Assembly (NCBI RefSeq): GCF_002979535.1
Contig: NZ_PCPB01000001.1
Span: forward strand, 620,001-684,000
From: Brevundimonas sp. MYb52
GTDB taxonomy: Bacteria; Pseudomonadota; Alphaproteobacteria; Caulobacterales; Caulobacteraceae
DNA: 64,000 nt
Reading direction: 5' to 3'
Of this stretch, positions 39,627-47,557 are shown in pieces. Both the position numbers and the translations under genes were made by a program. Position 1 is the first letter of the stretch; each line of letters begins with the position of its first letter. The notes beneath the pieces were generated by a model. That model saw nothing but the letters and a program-made list of their open reading frames with translations. It did not search any database and had not been told where the DNA came from.

Positions 39627-40231
39627 CCGAAGCCGAACTGAACGCCCGCCACGCCGAGAAGATGAAGAAGGTTCAGGCCGCCCGCGCCCGGATGATGCAG
39701 TCCAAGACGGTGGAGCGCGGTCTGGTCATCGTCCACACAGGGACCGGCAAGGGCAAGTCGACGGCGGCCATGGGCATGGTCTGCCGCATGATCGGTCACG
39801 GCATGAAGGCGTCGATCATCCAGTTCATTAAGGGAGCGATGGAAACGGGCGAACAGAACCTGTTCGACGCTTTTCCCGATCTGGTCGAGATGCGACCCAT
39901 GGGCGAGGGCTTTACCTGGGACACCCAGGATCGCGCGGCCGACATCGCCAATGTCCGACGTGCCTGGGAGGCGGCCAAGGCGCGGATCATGGACCCAGAG
40001 TGGAAGATGGTGGTCTGCGATGAGTTGAACATCGCCCTACGCTACGATTATCTGCCGGTCGAAGAAGTGCTGCAGGTTCTGGCCGCCCGTCCCGTCGACA
40101 CCCATGTCGTCATCACCGGCCGCAACGCCCCCGACGCCTTGATCGAGGCGGCGGACCTGGTCACCGACATGCAGATGGTGAAGCATCCCTTCCGTAGCGG
40201 GGTGAAGGCGCAGGCCGGGGTCGAGTTCTGA
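39623..40231 (+). CDS. cobO: corrinoid adenosyltransferase
   Basis: This 202-residue CobO/BtuR/CobA-type ATP:corrinoid adenosyltransferase forms the Co-C bond. The P-loop is VHTGTGKGKSTAAMGM; later motifs are EGFTWDTQD, VCDELNIALRYDYLP and VITGRNAPDALIEAADLVTD, all diagnostic. The ATG at 39623 overlaps the phosphatase-like gene. The stop shares one base with the DUF1636 start. Confidence 0.96.
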   Translation: MTEAELNARHAEKMKKVQAARARMMQSKTVERGLVIVHTGTGKGKSTAAMGMVCRMIGHGMKASIIQFIKGAMETGEQNLFDAFPDLVEMRPMGEGFTWDTQDRAADIANVRRAWEAAKARIMDPEWKMVVCDELNIALRYDYLPVEEVLQVLAARPVDTHVVITGRNAPDALIEAADLVTDMQMVKHPFRSGVKAQAGVEF

Positions 40232-40608
40232 TGACGGCGCGTCTGGTCGTCTGCACGACCTGTCGTTTCTCGGCCGATGCGCCGACTGACGCCGCCGGTC
40301 TATCCGGAGGGCTCCGCCTGCTGGATGTCGTCTCAGCGGCTGTGGAGGGCGTCGATGAACTGCGCGTCGAGGAGCAGGCCTGTCTGTGGGCGTGCGTCAG
40401 TCATTGCGCCGTCTATCTGGCCGAAGCGGGCAAGCCGGGCTATCTGGCCGGGCGTTTCGCGCCGACGCAGGAAGCGGCGCAGGCCGTGATCGCCTTCGCT
40501 CGCCTCTACGCCGCCAGCCCAAACGGCGCGGTGGCCTATCGTGACTGGCCCGAGGGCATGAAGGGCCACTTCATCGCGCGTCTGCCGCCAGACCGGCTTG
40601 AAACCTAA
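40231..40608 (+). CDS. DUF1636 family metal-binding-like protein
   Basis: This 125-residue protein of the DUF1636 family starts TARLVVCTTCRFS with a CxxC pair and has a second Cys/His-rich segment EEQACLWACVSHCAVYLAEAGKPGYLAG. The cysteines resemble a thioredoxin-like ferredoxin or metal-binding site. It ends the cobalamin operon (one-base overlap with cobO). Family members occur near cobalamin or cobalt genes in other alphaproteobacteria, so a cobalt or redox role is a fair inference. It converges with mazG, sharing 4 bases. Confidence 0.82.
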   Translation: MTARLVVCTTCRFSADAPTDAAGLSGGLRLLDVVSAAVEGVDELRVEEQACLWACVSHCAVYLAEAGKPGYLAGRFAPTQEAAQAVIAFARLYAASPNGAVAYRDWPEGMKGHFIARLPPDRLET

Positions 40609-41393
40609 CTCCGTTCAGCGACCTTGGCGGCGTCCCACAGGGCGTCCATTTCGGCCAGATCGGACTGTTCGGGCGTGCGGCCGTCCTTGGCTAGTTCGGC
40701 TTCGATGAAGCCGAAGCGGCGGATGAACTTGGCGTTGGCGGCGCGCAGGGCGTCTTCGGGTTCGACCTCCAGCTTGCGGGCCAGATTGGCGACCACGAAC
40801 AGCAGGTCGCCCAATTCCTCGCGCGCCTTGTCCTTGTCGCCGGCGGCGATCTCGACGCGCAGTTCCTCGACCTCTTCGGCCAGCTTGTCGAAGACCTCGT
40901 CGGTCGAGGGCCAGTCGAAGCCGACGCGGCCGGCGCGCTTGGTCAGCTTGGCGGCGCGGGTCAAAGCGGGCAGGCCAACCGGCACGTCGTCCAGCACGCC
41001 GTGCTGGGCCTTGGCCTTGCGCTCGGCGGCCTTGATGTCCTCCCAGCGCGCCTTCTGGGCCGAGCCGCTGGGCTTGGCGGCTTCCTCGGCGAAGACGTGC
41101 GGATGGCGACGGACCAGCTTGTCGGCCATGGCGTTAGCCACGTCGTCAAAGGCGAAATGTCCGGCTTCCTCGGCCATCCGCGCGTGGAAGACCACCTGAA
41201 ACAGCAGGTCGCCGAGCTCGACCTTCAGCTCCTCCATGTCGGCGCGCTCGATGGCATCGGCGACCTCGTAGGCCTCCTCGATCGTATAGGGGGCGATGGT
41301 CGCGAAGGTCTGCTCGACGTCCCAGGGACAACCGCCGTTCGGATCGCGCAGGCGAACCATGATCTCTTTCAGGCGGTCGACGGAGTGGGTCAT
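40605..41393 (-). CDS. mazG: nucleoside triphosphate pyrophosphohydrolase MazG
   Basis: This 262-residue house-cleaning enzyme hydrolyses NTPs to NMP and pyrophosphate. Two MazG domains are visible: the first with DPNGGCPWDVEQTF and EEAYEVADAIERADMEELKVELGDLL; the second with EEVEELRVEIAAGD and REELGDLLFVVANLARKL. The repeated E-x-x-E and E-L-G-D-L-L metal sites are intact. It directly follows the MFS gene. Confidence 0.95.
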   Translation of the reverse strand: MTHSVDRLKEIMVRLRDPNGGCPWDVEQTFATIAPYTIEEAYEVADAIERADMEELKVELGDLLFQVVFHARMAEEAGHFAFDDVANAMADKLVRRHPHVFAEEAAKPSGSAQKARWEDIKAAERKAKAQHGVLDDVPVGLPALTRAAKLTKRAGRVGFDWPSTDEVFDKLAEEVEELRVEIAAGDKDKAREELGDLLFVVANLARKLEVEPEDALRAANAKFIRRFGFIEAELAKDGRTPEQSDLAEMDALWDAAKVAERS

Positions 41394-42758
41394 TCAGGCG
41401 GTCCCGGCGTCGCGGGCAGCCAGGGCCTCGCGGATTTCATCATGACGCTGGGGCGTCAGGGGATAGCCCTTCAACACCCAGGCGGTCGCTGCCAATAGCA
41501 GGCCGGGCAGGGCGATGAACATGACCTGCAGCATCAGCAGCGAGAAGTCGCTGTTGCCCTCTGGCCCCGGCAGGGCCTTGAACCCTAACCAGGGCAGGAT
41601 GGCGTAGGGGGCAATGGCGAAGACGTGGCCCAGCTTGGTCGTGGCCGACAGGATGGAGAACATCAAGCCGGTGCGGTCCACACCCGTTTCCAGCCGCACC
41701 TCGTCGCCCGCGTCGGCCATCATGGCGCGCAGCAGGAAGAGGCCCGCCGCATAGGGCAGGCCGGCGATGAACATGGCCGTCGCCGTGAGGGCGAAGTTGC
41801 CGCCGGGAACAAGCGTCGCGCCGACATAGAAGACGGCGAAGATCAGGCTGGCGGCAGCCAAAGCCTTGTCCTTGCCGATCCTGGTGGCCAGCCAGGCCCA
41901 GATCGGCGCTCCAACCAGACCGGCCATGAAATAGATCAGCATGAACAGCGACGCCTGGGTGTGGTCGTAGCCCTTAATCTGGCCGAAGAAGAAGAACAGC
42001 AGCGACCCTGTGATGCCCGGCGCAATGCCCAGCAGCAGGTCGGCGATCAGCAGCTTGCGCACCGTCTTCATCTTGAACAGGGCCAGGTAGGCGCTGGGTC
42101 CGCCATGCGGGGCGGCGCCGGCGTTGACCGGCTCGGGCACCGCGAACATGGCCAGACCGATAGTCAGCGGCAGGGCGATGATGATGGCCCACCCCATGAT
42201 CCGCACGCCGTCGGCGTAGTCGCCGATCCCAGACTTCACCACCACGGTCGGCAGGATCAGGATCAGGATGACCCCGATGATGTTGAACACCTGCCACCAC
42301 CCATAGACCCGGCTGCGCTGGTCATACTGGGGCGCCAGCACCGCGGCCCAGCCGAGCTGGCCCAGGGTGCCGATGGAGAAACCGAGGTAGAGGACCAGCA
42401 GCCAGGCGAACAGATAGGCCGGTCCCGCGCCCGGCTGGACCATGACAAACATCATCAGCGCCGACAGCATCAGGATCGGCGTCGAGATCGCCATCCACGG
42501 ACGATAGCGGCCGAAAGCCGTCCTGGTCTTGTCCATGCCCCAGCCGATGAAGGGATCGAACAGGATGTCGATCACCCGCACCGCCATGAAGACGGCGGCG
42601 ACCATGCCCATCTCCATCCCGACATGGGTGGCGTAGAACTCGGGCAGGGTGACAGGCAGGGCCACGCCGAAGGCCGCCAACGGCAGGCAAGGGCCGGAAA
42701 AAGCGGCCAGGACAGCGTTGGAGCGGCGGGGAGCGTCAGCGACGACAACAGATGACAT
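41394..42758 (-). CDS. MFS transporter, GPH (glycoside-cation symporter)-like
   Basis: This 454-residue transporter has about 12 membrane helices. The loop after helix 2 reads RVIDILFDPFIGWGMDKTRTAFGRYRPWM, typical of the melibiose-type GPH family (D-P-x-G and GR-RP-). Mid-protein, FFFGQIKGYDHTQASLFMLIY fits. The substrate is unknown; many GPH-like proteins carry glycosides. It stops one base before mazG starts. Confidence 0.88.
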   Translation of the reverse strand: MSSVVVADAPRRSNAVLAAFSGPCLPLAAFGVALPVTLPEFYATHVGMEMGMVAAVFMAVRVIDILFDPFIGWGMDKTRTAFGRYRPWMAISTPILMLSALMMFVMVQPGAGPAYLFAWLLVLYLGFSIGTLGQLGWAAVLAPQYDQRSRVYGWWQVFNIIGVILILILPTVVVKSGIGDYADGVRIMGWAIIIALPLTIGLAMFAVPEPVNAGAAPHGGPSAYLALFKMKTVRKLLIADLLLGIAPGITGSLLFFFFGQIKGYDHTQASLFMLIYFMAGLVGAPIWAWLATRIGKDKALAAASLIFAVFYVGATLVPGGNFALTATAMFIAGLPYAAGLFLLRAMMADAGDEVRLETGVDRTGLMFSILSATTKLGHVFAIAPYAILPWLGFKALPGPEGNSDFSLLMLQVMFIALPGLLLAATAWVLKGYPLTPQRHDEIREALAARDAGTA

Positions 42759-42870
42759 CAGGCGTCCGGGCTTGGTCGGCCTGAGTCGGCCGCAGCTTCA
42801 CCATGCCGGTTTTCCGCCGACAGGCGAAGTCGCCCTTGCGGTTCGCGGCAAGCTGGGGCCTGCTGGCCTC

Positions 42871-43758
42871 ATGTCAGTACGATTTGCAATCCTCGCCGCG
42901 GCCTTTGCGGCGGTCATCGGCGGCGCCGGAGCGGCTCAGGCCCGAGATACCGCCGTAGCCGATGGCGGCGCCCAGATTTGCGACCGGCCGACCAGCGCCT
43001 GGGATGGCGCGGCCCAGGCCAACGGGATTTCGCTTTACACCTTGGAATGGTCGCCGTTCGGGTCGCCGGAATGGGGCTGGGAGACCTATTCCCCCCTGAT
43101 CCAGCGCGAGATCGGCAGCCCCTGCGATCCGGCCTCGCCCGCCTTCGCCGAGGCCCTGGCTGGGTTTCAGGCGCGATACGGACTGACGGCGACAGGTCAG
43201 TTCGATCAACCGACCTTCCAGGTGTTTCGCGGCCTGTGGCAGGAGCGCCGGCCCTTCGTCATGGCGCGGGTGAGGGGCGAGTGCCCCGAGCCGCCGCCGA
43301 TCAGCCTGCTGGGCTATCTGTCGCCGCAGGAGGAGCACGCCGAGCGCCTGACCCGTCTGCTGCGCCGCGACGTTCTGGACGCCTATCGCCGCATGGCCGC
43401 CGCCGCCCGCGCCGAGGTTCCGGCCATCGCCGCCGACCCAGAGCTCATGCAGATATTCTCAGGCTTCCGCGACCCGGAGGCCGACGCTGCAAGATGCGCC
43501 GCGCAGGGCAATTGCGACGGGGTGCGACGCGCCGTCTGTTCGCCGCACCGGACTGGCACGGCCATCGACATCCACGTCGGCCATGTCGCGGGGATGGGGG
43601 TGGATTCCACCGATCCGATGAGTCGTCGTCATATGGCGCAAGGACCGGCCTATCGCTGGCTGGTGACCAATGCTTCGCGCTTTGGCTTTACGCCCTATGT
43701 TTTCGAGCCTTGGCATTGGGAATGGACAGGCAATGATACGGCCGCTGGCGGACGGTGA
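42871..43758 (+). CDS. VanY-like D-alanyl-D-alanine carboxypeptidase (peptidase M15)
   Basis: This 295-residue exported peptidoglycan peptidase has signal peptide MSVRFAILAAAFAAVIGGAGAAQA. Residues 60-110 look like a peptidoglycan-binding-like segment (FAEALAGFQARYGLTATGQFD). The M15 zinc site is visible: SPHRTGTAIDIHVG and the C-terminal EPWHWEW. An insertion with two Cys (DAARCAAQGNCDGVRRAVC) precedes the site. The ATG at 42871 follows a divergent region with the MFS gene. It overlaps the next gene by 26 bases. Confidence 0.88.
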   Translation: MSVRFAILAAAFAAVIGGAGAAQARDTAVADGGAQICDRPTSAWDGAAQANGISLYTLEWSPFGSPEWGWETYSPLIQREIGSPCDPASPAFAEALAGFQARYGLTATGQFDQPTFQVFRGLWQERRPFVMARVRGECPEPPPISLLGYLSPQEEHAERLTRLLRRDVLDAYRRMAAAARAEVPAIAADPELMQIFSGFRDPEADAARCAAQGNCDGVRRAVCSPHRTGTAIDIHVGHVAGMGVDSTDPMSRRHMAQGPAYRWLVTNASRFGFTPYVFEPWHWEWTGNDTAAGGR

Positions 43759-44197
43759 GGCGGCGCTGGCGCGCGAGGTGTTCGGCGCGGCGCTGCGGCT
43801 GGATGACATCCGTTTTCTGGGATCGCCCTGGCCGTTCGACCGAGCCTTCGTGCCGGGTGCCTGGTTCGGGCGCGACTGGATCGTCTGGCCGAAGAAGACG
43901 CTGGAGCCGGACCTGTCGCGAGCGCCGCTGCGGACCCAGGCCGTTTTCATCCACGAACTGGTCCATGTCTGGCAGGCGCAGAACGGGCTGAACCTGCTGC
44001 TGAGCAAGCTAAGGGCGGGTGACGGTCCTGCCGCCTACGCCTATCCGCTGGACGACTTGTGCGACTGGACAGGGCTGAACATCGAGCAGCAGGCCATGGT
44101 GGTCGAACACCGCTTCATCCTGTCGCGCGGCGGGCGAGCTCCGGCCAGTCAGGCCTTCTACGACCGGGTCTGCCCGCTGGCGCAGCGGACCATGTAG
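43733..44197 (+). CDS. HExxH-containing putative metal-dependent protein
   Basis: This 154-residue protein has IHELVHVWQAQNG, an HExxH zinc-protease-like motif. The rest (GSPWPFDRAFVPGAWFGRDWIVWPKK) matches no family I can name with certainty. It has no signal peptide with the ATG at 43733. It overlaps the VanY-like gene by 26 bases. It could be a cytoplasmic metallopeptidase or a non-catalytic relative. Confidence 0.7.
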   Translation: MIRPLADGEAALAREVFGAALRLDDIRFLGSPWPFDRAFVPGAWFGRDWIVWPKKTLEPDLSRAPLRTQAVFIHELVHVWQAQNGLNLLLSKLRAGDGPAAYAYPLDDLCDWTGLNIEQQAMVVEHRFILSRGGRAPASQAFYDRVCPLAQRTM

Positions 44198-44199
44198 GT

Positions 44200-44230
44200 C
44201 CACGCCTGACGGACGAGCCGTCAGGCGTGG
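44200..44230. terminator. bidirectional hairpin between the HExxH gene and hmp
   Basis: CCACGCCTGACGG (44200-44212), loop ACGAG, and CCGTCAGGCGTGG (44218-44230) form a perfect 13-base stem between convergent genes. No strong T tract is present on either side. Confidence 0.65.
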
Positions 44231-44243
44231 CATAACGTCCGTG

Positions 44244-45449
44244 TCAGGCCGCCAGGTTTTCGTCGGCGGGGCCGAAGAACTCGTAGTGGATGCGATCAGC
44301 CGGCACGCCGGCGGCGGCAAGGTCCGACACCAGGGCGCGCAGGAAGGGTCGGGGACCGCACAGATAGTAGTCGGCGTCGTGGATCGGCGTCTGCTCGGCC
44401 AGCCAGGCGCCCGAGATCACGCCTTGGCGGTCGTGGCGCTCGGCGTCGTTCGCTGCAGCGGTTTCATAGAAAACCGTGCTGCGGGCCTTGGGATGGGCGG
44501 CGGTCAGGGCGCGAACATGCTCGCCCATGGCGTGGGAGGCCGCGTCGCGCGCGCCGTGGACATAGTGGACCTCGGCATCCAGTCTTTCAGCCACGATCGT
44601 CTCCAGCATGGAGACCATGGGGGTCAGACCGACGCCGCCGGACAGCAGGACGACGGGTCGTTGAGGCGCTTCGGGCAGGAAGAAGTCGCCGGCCGGGGCG
44701 CCGACCTTCAACACCATGCCGACGCGGGCGTTGTCGTGCAGCCAGCCAGAGGCCAGCCCCTTGTCCTCGCGTTTGACTGAGATGCGATAGGTCTCGTCGT
44801 TCGGCGCGCTGGAGATGGAGTAGTTGCGCTTGACCGGGGCATGGCCGGGCACATCGAACCAGAAGGTCAGATACTGACCGGGGCGGTGGCGCAGAACCGG
44901 ACCGCCGTCCTTGGGCTTGAGCACGAAGGAGGTGATGACCGAGCTTTCGGGACGAACCTCGACCACTTCAAAGGCGCGCCAGCCGTTCCAGCCGCCCTTG
45001 GCTGCCGCCAGGCTCTCATAGAGCGCTGCTTCCCGGGTGATCAGGATGTTGGCCAGGAACCAGTAGGCCTCGCCCCAGGCCGTCATGATCTCTTCGGTCG
45101 CCGCATCCCCCAGGACGTGGGCGATGGCGCCCAGCAGGGCGTTTCCGACATGGGGATAGTGCTCGGGCAGGATCTGCAGGCCGACATGCTTCTGGGCGAT
45201 GTGTTCGACCGCTGCGGCCAGGGCGCCGAGGTTATCGATGTTGTTGGCATAGGCCAGGATGGCGCCGGTCAGAGCGCGCGGTTGCGAGCCGGTGTCGCCG
45301 TGGTGCGACTGATTGAACAGGTCGCGAATGTCGGGGTTCTGGAACATCCGCGAGTACATCTCGTGGACGATGTCGAGGCCGTGGGCTTCGAGGGCGGGAA
45401 CGGTGGCTTTGACAAGCGCAATCGTGCGCTCGCTGAGGGCTTGGGCCAT
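44244..45449 (-). CDS. hmp: flavohemoprotein (nitric oxide dioxygenase)
   Basis: This 401-residue flavohaemoglobin oxidises NO to nitrate with O2 and NAD(P)H. Residues 1-140 are the globin domain (TIALVKATVPALEAHG; HIAQKHVGLQILPEHYPHVG with the haem region). The FAD domain contains KRNYSISSAPND and the NAD domain VVLLSGGVGLTPMVSML. nsrR is divergent, and the shared region holds an NsrR-type dyad (45582-45604), so NO should induce it. Confidence 0.96.
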   Translation of the reverse strand: MAQALSERTIALVKATVPALEAHGLDIVHEMYSRMFQNPDIRDLFNQSHHGDTGSQPRALTGAILAYANNIDNLGALAAAVEHIAQKHVGLQILPEHYPHVGNALLGAIAHVLGDAATEEIMTAWGEAYWFLANILITREAALYESLAAAKGGWNGWRAFEVVEVRPESSVITSFVLKPKDGGPVLRHRPGQYLTFWFDVPGHAPVKRNYSISSAPNDETYRISVKREDKGLASGWLHDNARVGMVLKVGAPAGDFFLPEAPQRPVVLLSGGVGLTPMVSMLETIVAERLDAEVHYVHGARDAASHAMGEHVRALTAAHPKARSTVFYETAAANDAERHDRQGVISGAWLAEQTPIHDADYYLCGPRPFLRALVSDLAAAGVPADRIHYEFFGPADENLAA

Positions 45450-45581
45450 CAGAGGTCTCCAGGGTTGATGATTTAAAGGGTCGGAACGCGGCGGCTACTA
45501 GCCGTCCGGCGCTCGGTGTTCGAACGCGCAGGCTGTTACGAGATCATCGCTGTGTGATGGGTCGTTCATCGGCGCTGCCTA

Positions 45582-45604
45582 AACATGTATTAGTAATGCA
45601 TCTA
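45582..45604. promoter_or_regulatory. NsrR-type operator between hmp and nsrR
   Basis: AACATGTATTA-G-TAATGCATCTA is an imperfect dyad (8 of 11 arm positions) close to the AAGATGCATTT-N-AAATGCATCTT NsrR pattern. A further AAATGCAT at 45632-45639 lies in the nsrR promoter. Confidence 0.65.
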
Positions 45605-45615
45605 TAACCCTGAGT

Positions 45616-45644
45616 TTGAAACAAGCAAACGAAATGCATATAAA
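45616..45644 (+). promoter_or_regulatory. promoter of nsrR
   Basis: TTGAAA (45616-45621) and TATAAA (45639-45644) are spaced by 17 bases. The spacer contains AAATGCA, an NsrR half-site, suggesting autoregulation. Confidence 0.6.
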
Positions 45645-45682
45645 AAGCCGTGCGGCGAGGTGACGCGTGATCGGAGAGCCTG

Positions 45683-46141
45683 ATGCGCCTGACGCGCTAC
45701 ACTGACTATGCGATGCGGGTGCTGCTCTATCTGGGGGCGCGGCCTGAGCGTCTGTGTTCGATCTCAGAGATCGCCAGCGCCTACGACATTTCCCAGAACC
45801 ATTTGATGAAGGTGGTCAGCGACCTCGTGAACGCAGGCTATCTGGTCAGCGTCCGCGGACGGTTCGGCGGGGTGCGGCTAGCCAGGGCGCCCGTTGAAAT
45901 CAATATCGGCGCTGTCGTCAGGCACACGGAAGACGGCTTTGACCTGGTCGACTGCGGCAGTTGTATCATCGCACCCGCCTGCGGCCTGACCGGTGCGCTG
46001 CATCAAGCCCTGGCCGCATTCATGCAGGTGCTGGATGGCTATACGCTGGAGAGCCTGCTCAGCCGGCGGGCCGATTTGTCTGGCTTGTTCGATCAGGCGG
46101 GCAGCCGCTCCCCCGCACTGGACGACGCCCGGTCGCGCTGA
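45683..46141 (+). CDS. nsrR: Rrf2-family NO-responsive repressor
   Basis: This 152-residue regulator has an N-terminal winged helix (MRLTRYTDYAMRVLLYLG; SEIASAYDISQNHLMKVV) and three Cys ligands for an Fe-S cluster: Cys91, Cys94 and Cys100 in DCGSCIIAPACGLTG. NO attack on the cluster relieves repression in NsrR proteins. The divergent hmp and operator-like sequence fit this well. Confidence 0.93.
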   Translation: MRLTRYTDYAMRVLLYLGARPERLCSISEIASAYDISQNHLMKVVSDLVNAGYLVSVRGRFGGVRLARAPVEINIGAVVRHTEDGFDLVDCGSCIIAPACGLTGALHQALAAFMQVLDGYTLESLLSRRADLSGLFDQAGSRSPALDDARSR

Positions 46142-46147
46142 ACTGGC

Positions 46148-47557
46148 TCAAGCGGTGAGGGGGTTGCCGTAGGCCGATCCGGCCAGACGCAGGGCTGCTG
46201 CTGAGAAGTCGTCAGCTATGTCTTGTTGGATGGCGTTTACGACATGACAGGCCAAGGTCACGGCCTGTTCGCGTAGATCGGGCACGGCGGTGGCTTCCCA
46301 GAACAGGCCACGGGTCAAGGGGCCTATGGCGAAAAGGCGATCGTGGACCAGCATCCGCCCGTCGATCAACCGCCCCTGGGGATCAACTGCGAGGCCTAGC
46401 CCGAGCGGCGCGGGAGCGGCTAGACCCTGCTTCAACAGGTCGGTCAGAAGCGGCTCCTTGCTGTGTGCGACGTCGCCAGAGGGCCCGGAGCAGTTGATGA
46501 CGGCGTCGAAACGATAGGGGCAGGGCTTCGGGTCGCCTCGGTGTTTCAGCACGGCCTCGACCTGTTCCTTGTCGGGCCTGAGCGAGGTGATGCGGGCCGC
46601 CGTGATTTCCAACTCCTCTGACGCCAGCATGGACGTGACTTCGCGCGCGACGCCAGGGGCGAGACGGTGGCGATGATTGTCCCAAAGCGCGCGCAGGTGG
46701 CGCAGGAAACGGCTGCGCTGAGGCAGGGGCCAGGACGACCAAAGATCGCGGGCGGAATGCCGCACGTCGTCGATCACGGCGCGCCAGTCATCATCGCGGG
46801 CGGCAAGCCGAGCTTGCCGGAACACCTCGGCGGGACTGCCGATATAGGTGCGCTGGCGCGGCGGCATGGTGGTCGAGCCATGACTGCGGGGCAGCAGGCC
46901 ATGACGGGAGACGGCGGTGAAGCGCCGACCGGGACGACGCAGGGCGATGGCGGCGTCCACCATGGTAAGGCTGGCGCCAATCAGCAGGATGTCGTCGGCG
47001 TCGTCGGGCAGTGCGTCCAGCGCCCTCCAGGGATCGGTAAGATAGCGGCCTGACCCGACCAGCTTTGGGTCGAGACCAGACGGAGCGGCGGGACTGAGAT
47101 TGCCCTGGGCCAGGACCACGGCGTCGGCGCTGGTCGAACTGCGGCCGTCCAGCATGATCTTCCAGCCGTCGCCGTTCGGACGGATGGCGCGGACCTCGCC
47201 GCGGATCAAGGACAGGCGCTCGCCGTCCCGGTCGGAGCGCAGGGCTTGATCCAGCAGGTGGGCCAGATAGCGCCCATAATCGCCGCGCGTGATGAAGTCG
47301 TCGCGCGCGAACCAGGCGGGCTGTTCGGCCATCCAGTCGGCCAGATGACGCGGCTGATCGGGAAAGGCGCTCATGTTCGACAGGCGGACGTTGAGCAGAT
47401 GCTTGGGGTTGCCGGTGGCGTAGGCGGGCCCGAGGCCGAAGACGCCCCGCCGCTCGATCAACTGCACCGACACATCCGGCGACATCCGCAGGATGTTCAG
47501 CGTGGTCAACAGGCCACTGAACCCCGCGCCGATGACCGCGACCGTTGGCCTGCTCAT
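46148..47557 (-). CDS. FAD/NAD(P)-binding protein (COG4529-like) at the end of the sulfate operon
   Basis: This 469-residue flavoprotein has the FAD motif VAVIGAGFSGLLTTLNILR at the N-terminus and the family segment GLGPAYATGNPKHLLNVRLSNM. A second dinucleotide site is ILLIGASLTMVDAAIAL. It overlaps cysA by 4 bases and is the last gene of the cysG-to-cysA operon. The reaction is unknown; related proteins are annotated only as FAD-NAD(P)-binding. Its coupling with sulfate import genes suggests a sulfur or thiol redox role. Confidence 0.85.
   Translation of the reverse strand: MSRPTVAVIGAGFSGLLTTLNILRMSPDVSVQLIERRGVFGLGPAYATGNPKHLLNVRLSNMSAFPDQPRHLADWMAEQPAWFARDDFITRGDYGRYLAHLLDQALRSDRDGERLSLIRGEVRAIRPNGDGWKIMLDGRSSTSADAVVLAQGNLSPAAPSGLDPKLVGSGRYLTDPWRALDALPDDADDILLIGASLTMVDAAIALRRPGRRFTAVSRHGLLPRSHGSTTMPPRQRTYIGSPAEVFRQARLAARDDDWRAVIDDVRHSARDLWSSWPLPQRSRFLRHLRALWDNHRHRLAPGVAREVTSMLASEELEITAARITSLRPDKEQVEAVLKHRGDPKPCPYRFDAVINCSGPSGDVAHSKEPLLTDLLKQGLAAPAPLGLGLAVDPQGRLIDGRMLVHDRLFAIGPLTRGLFWEATAVPDLREQAVTLACHVVNAIQQDIADDFSAAALRLAGSAYGNPLTA

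Noticed and set aside
45450-45682. Possible tRNA or small RNA in the hmp/nsrR gap
   Set aside because: No cloverleaf is seen; the region is explained by promoter and NsrR-type operator elements.
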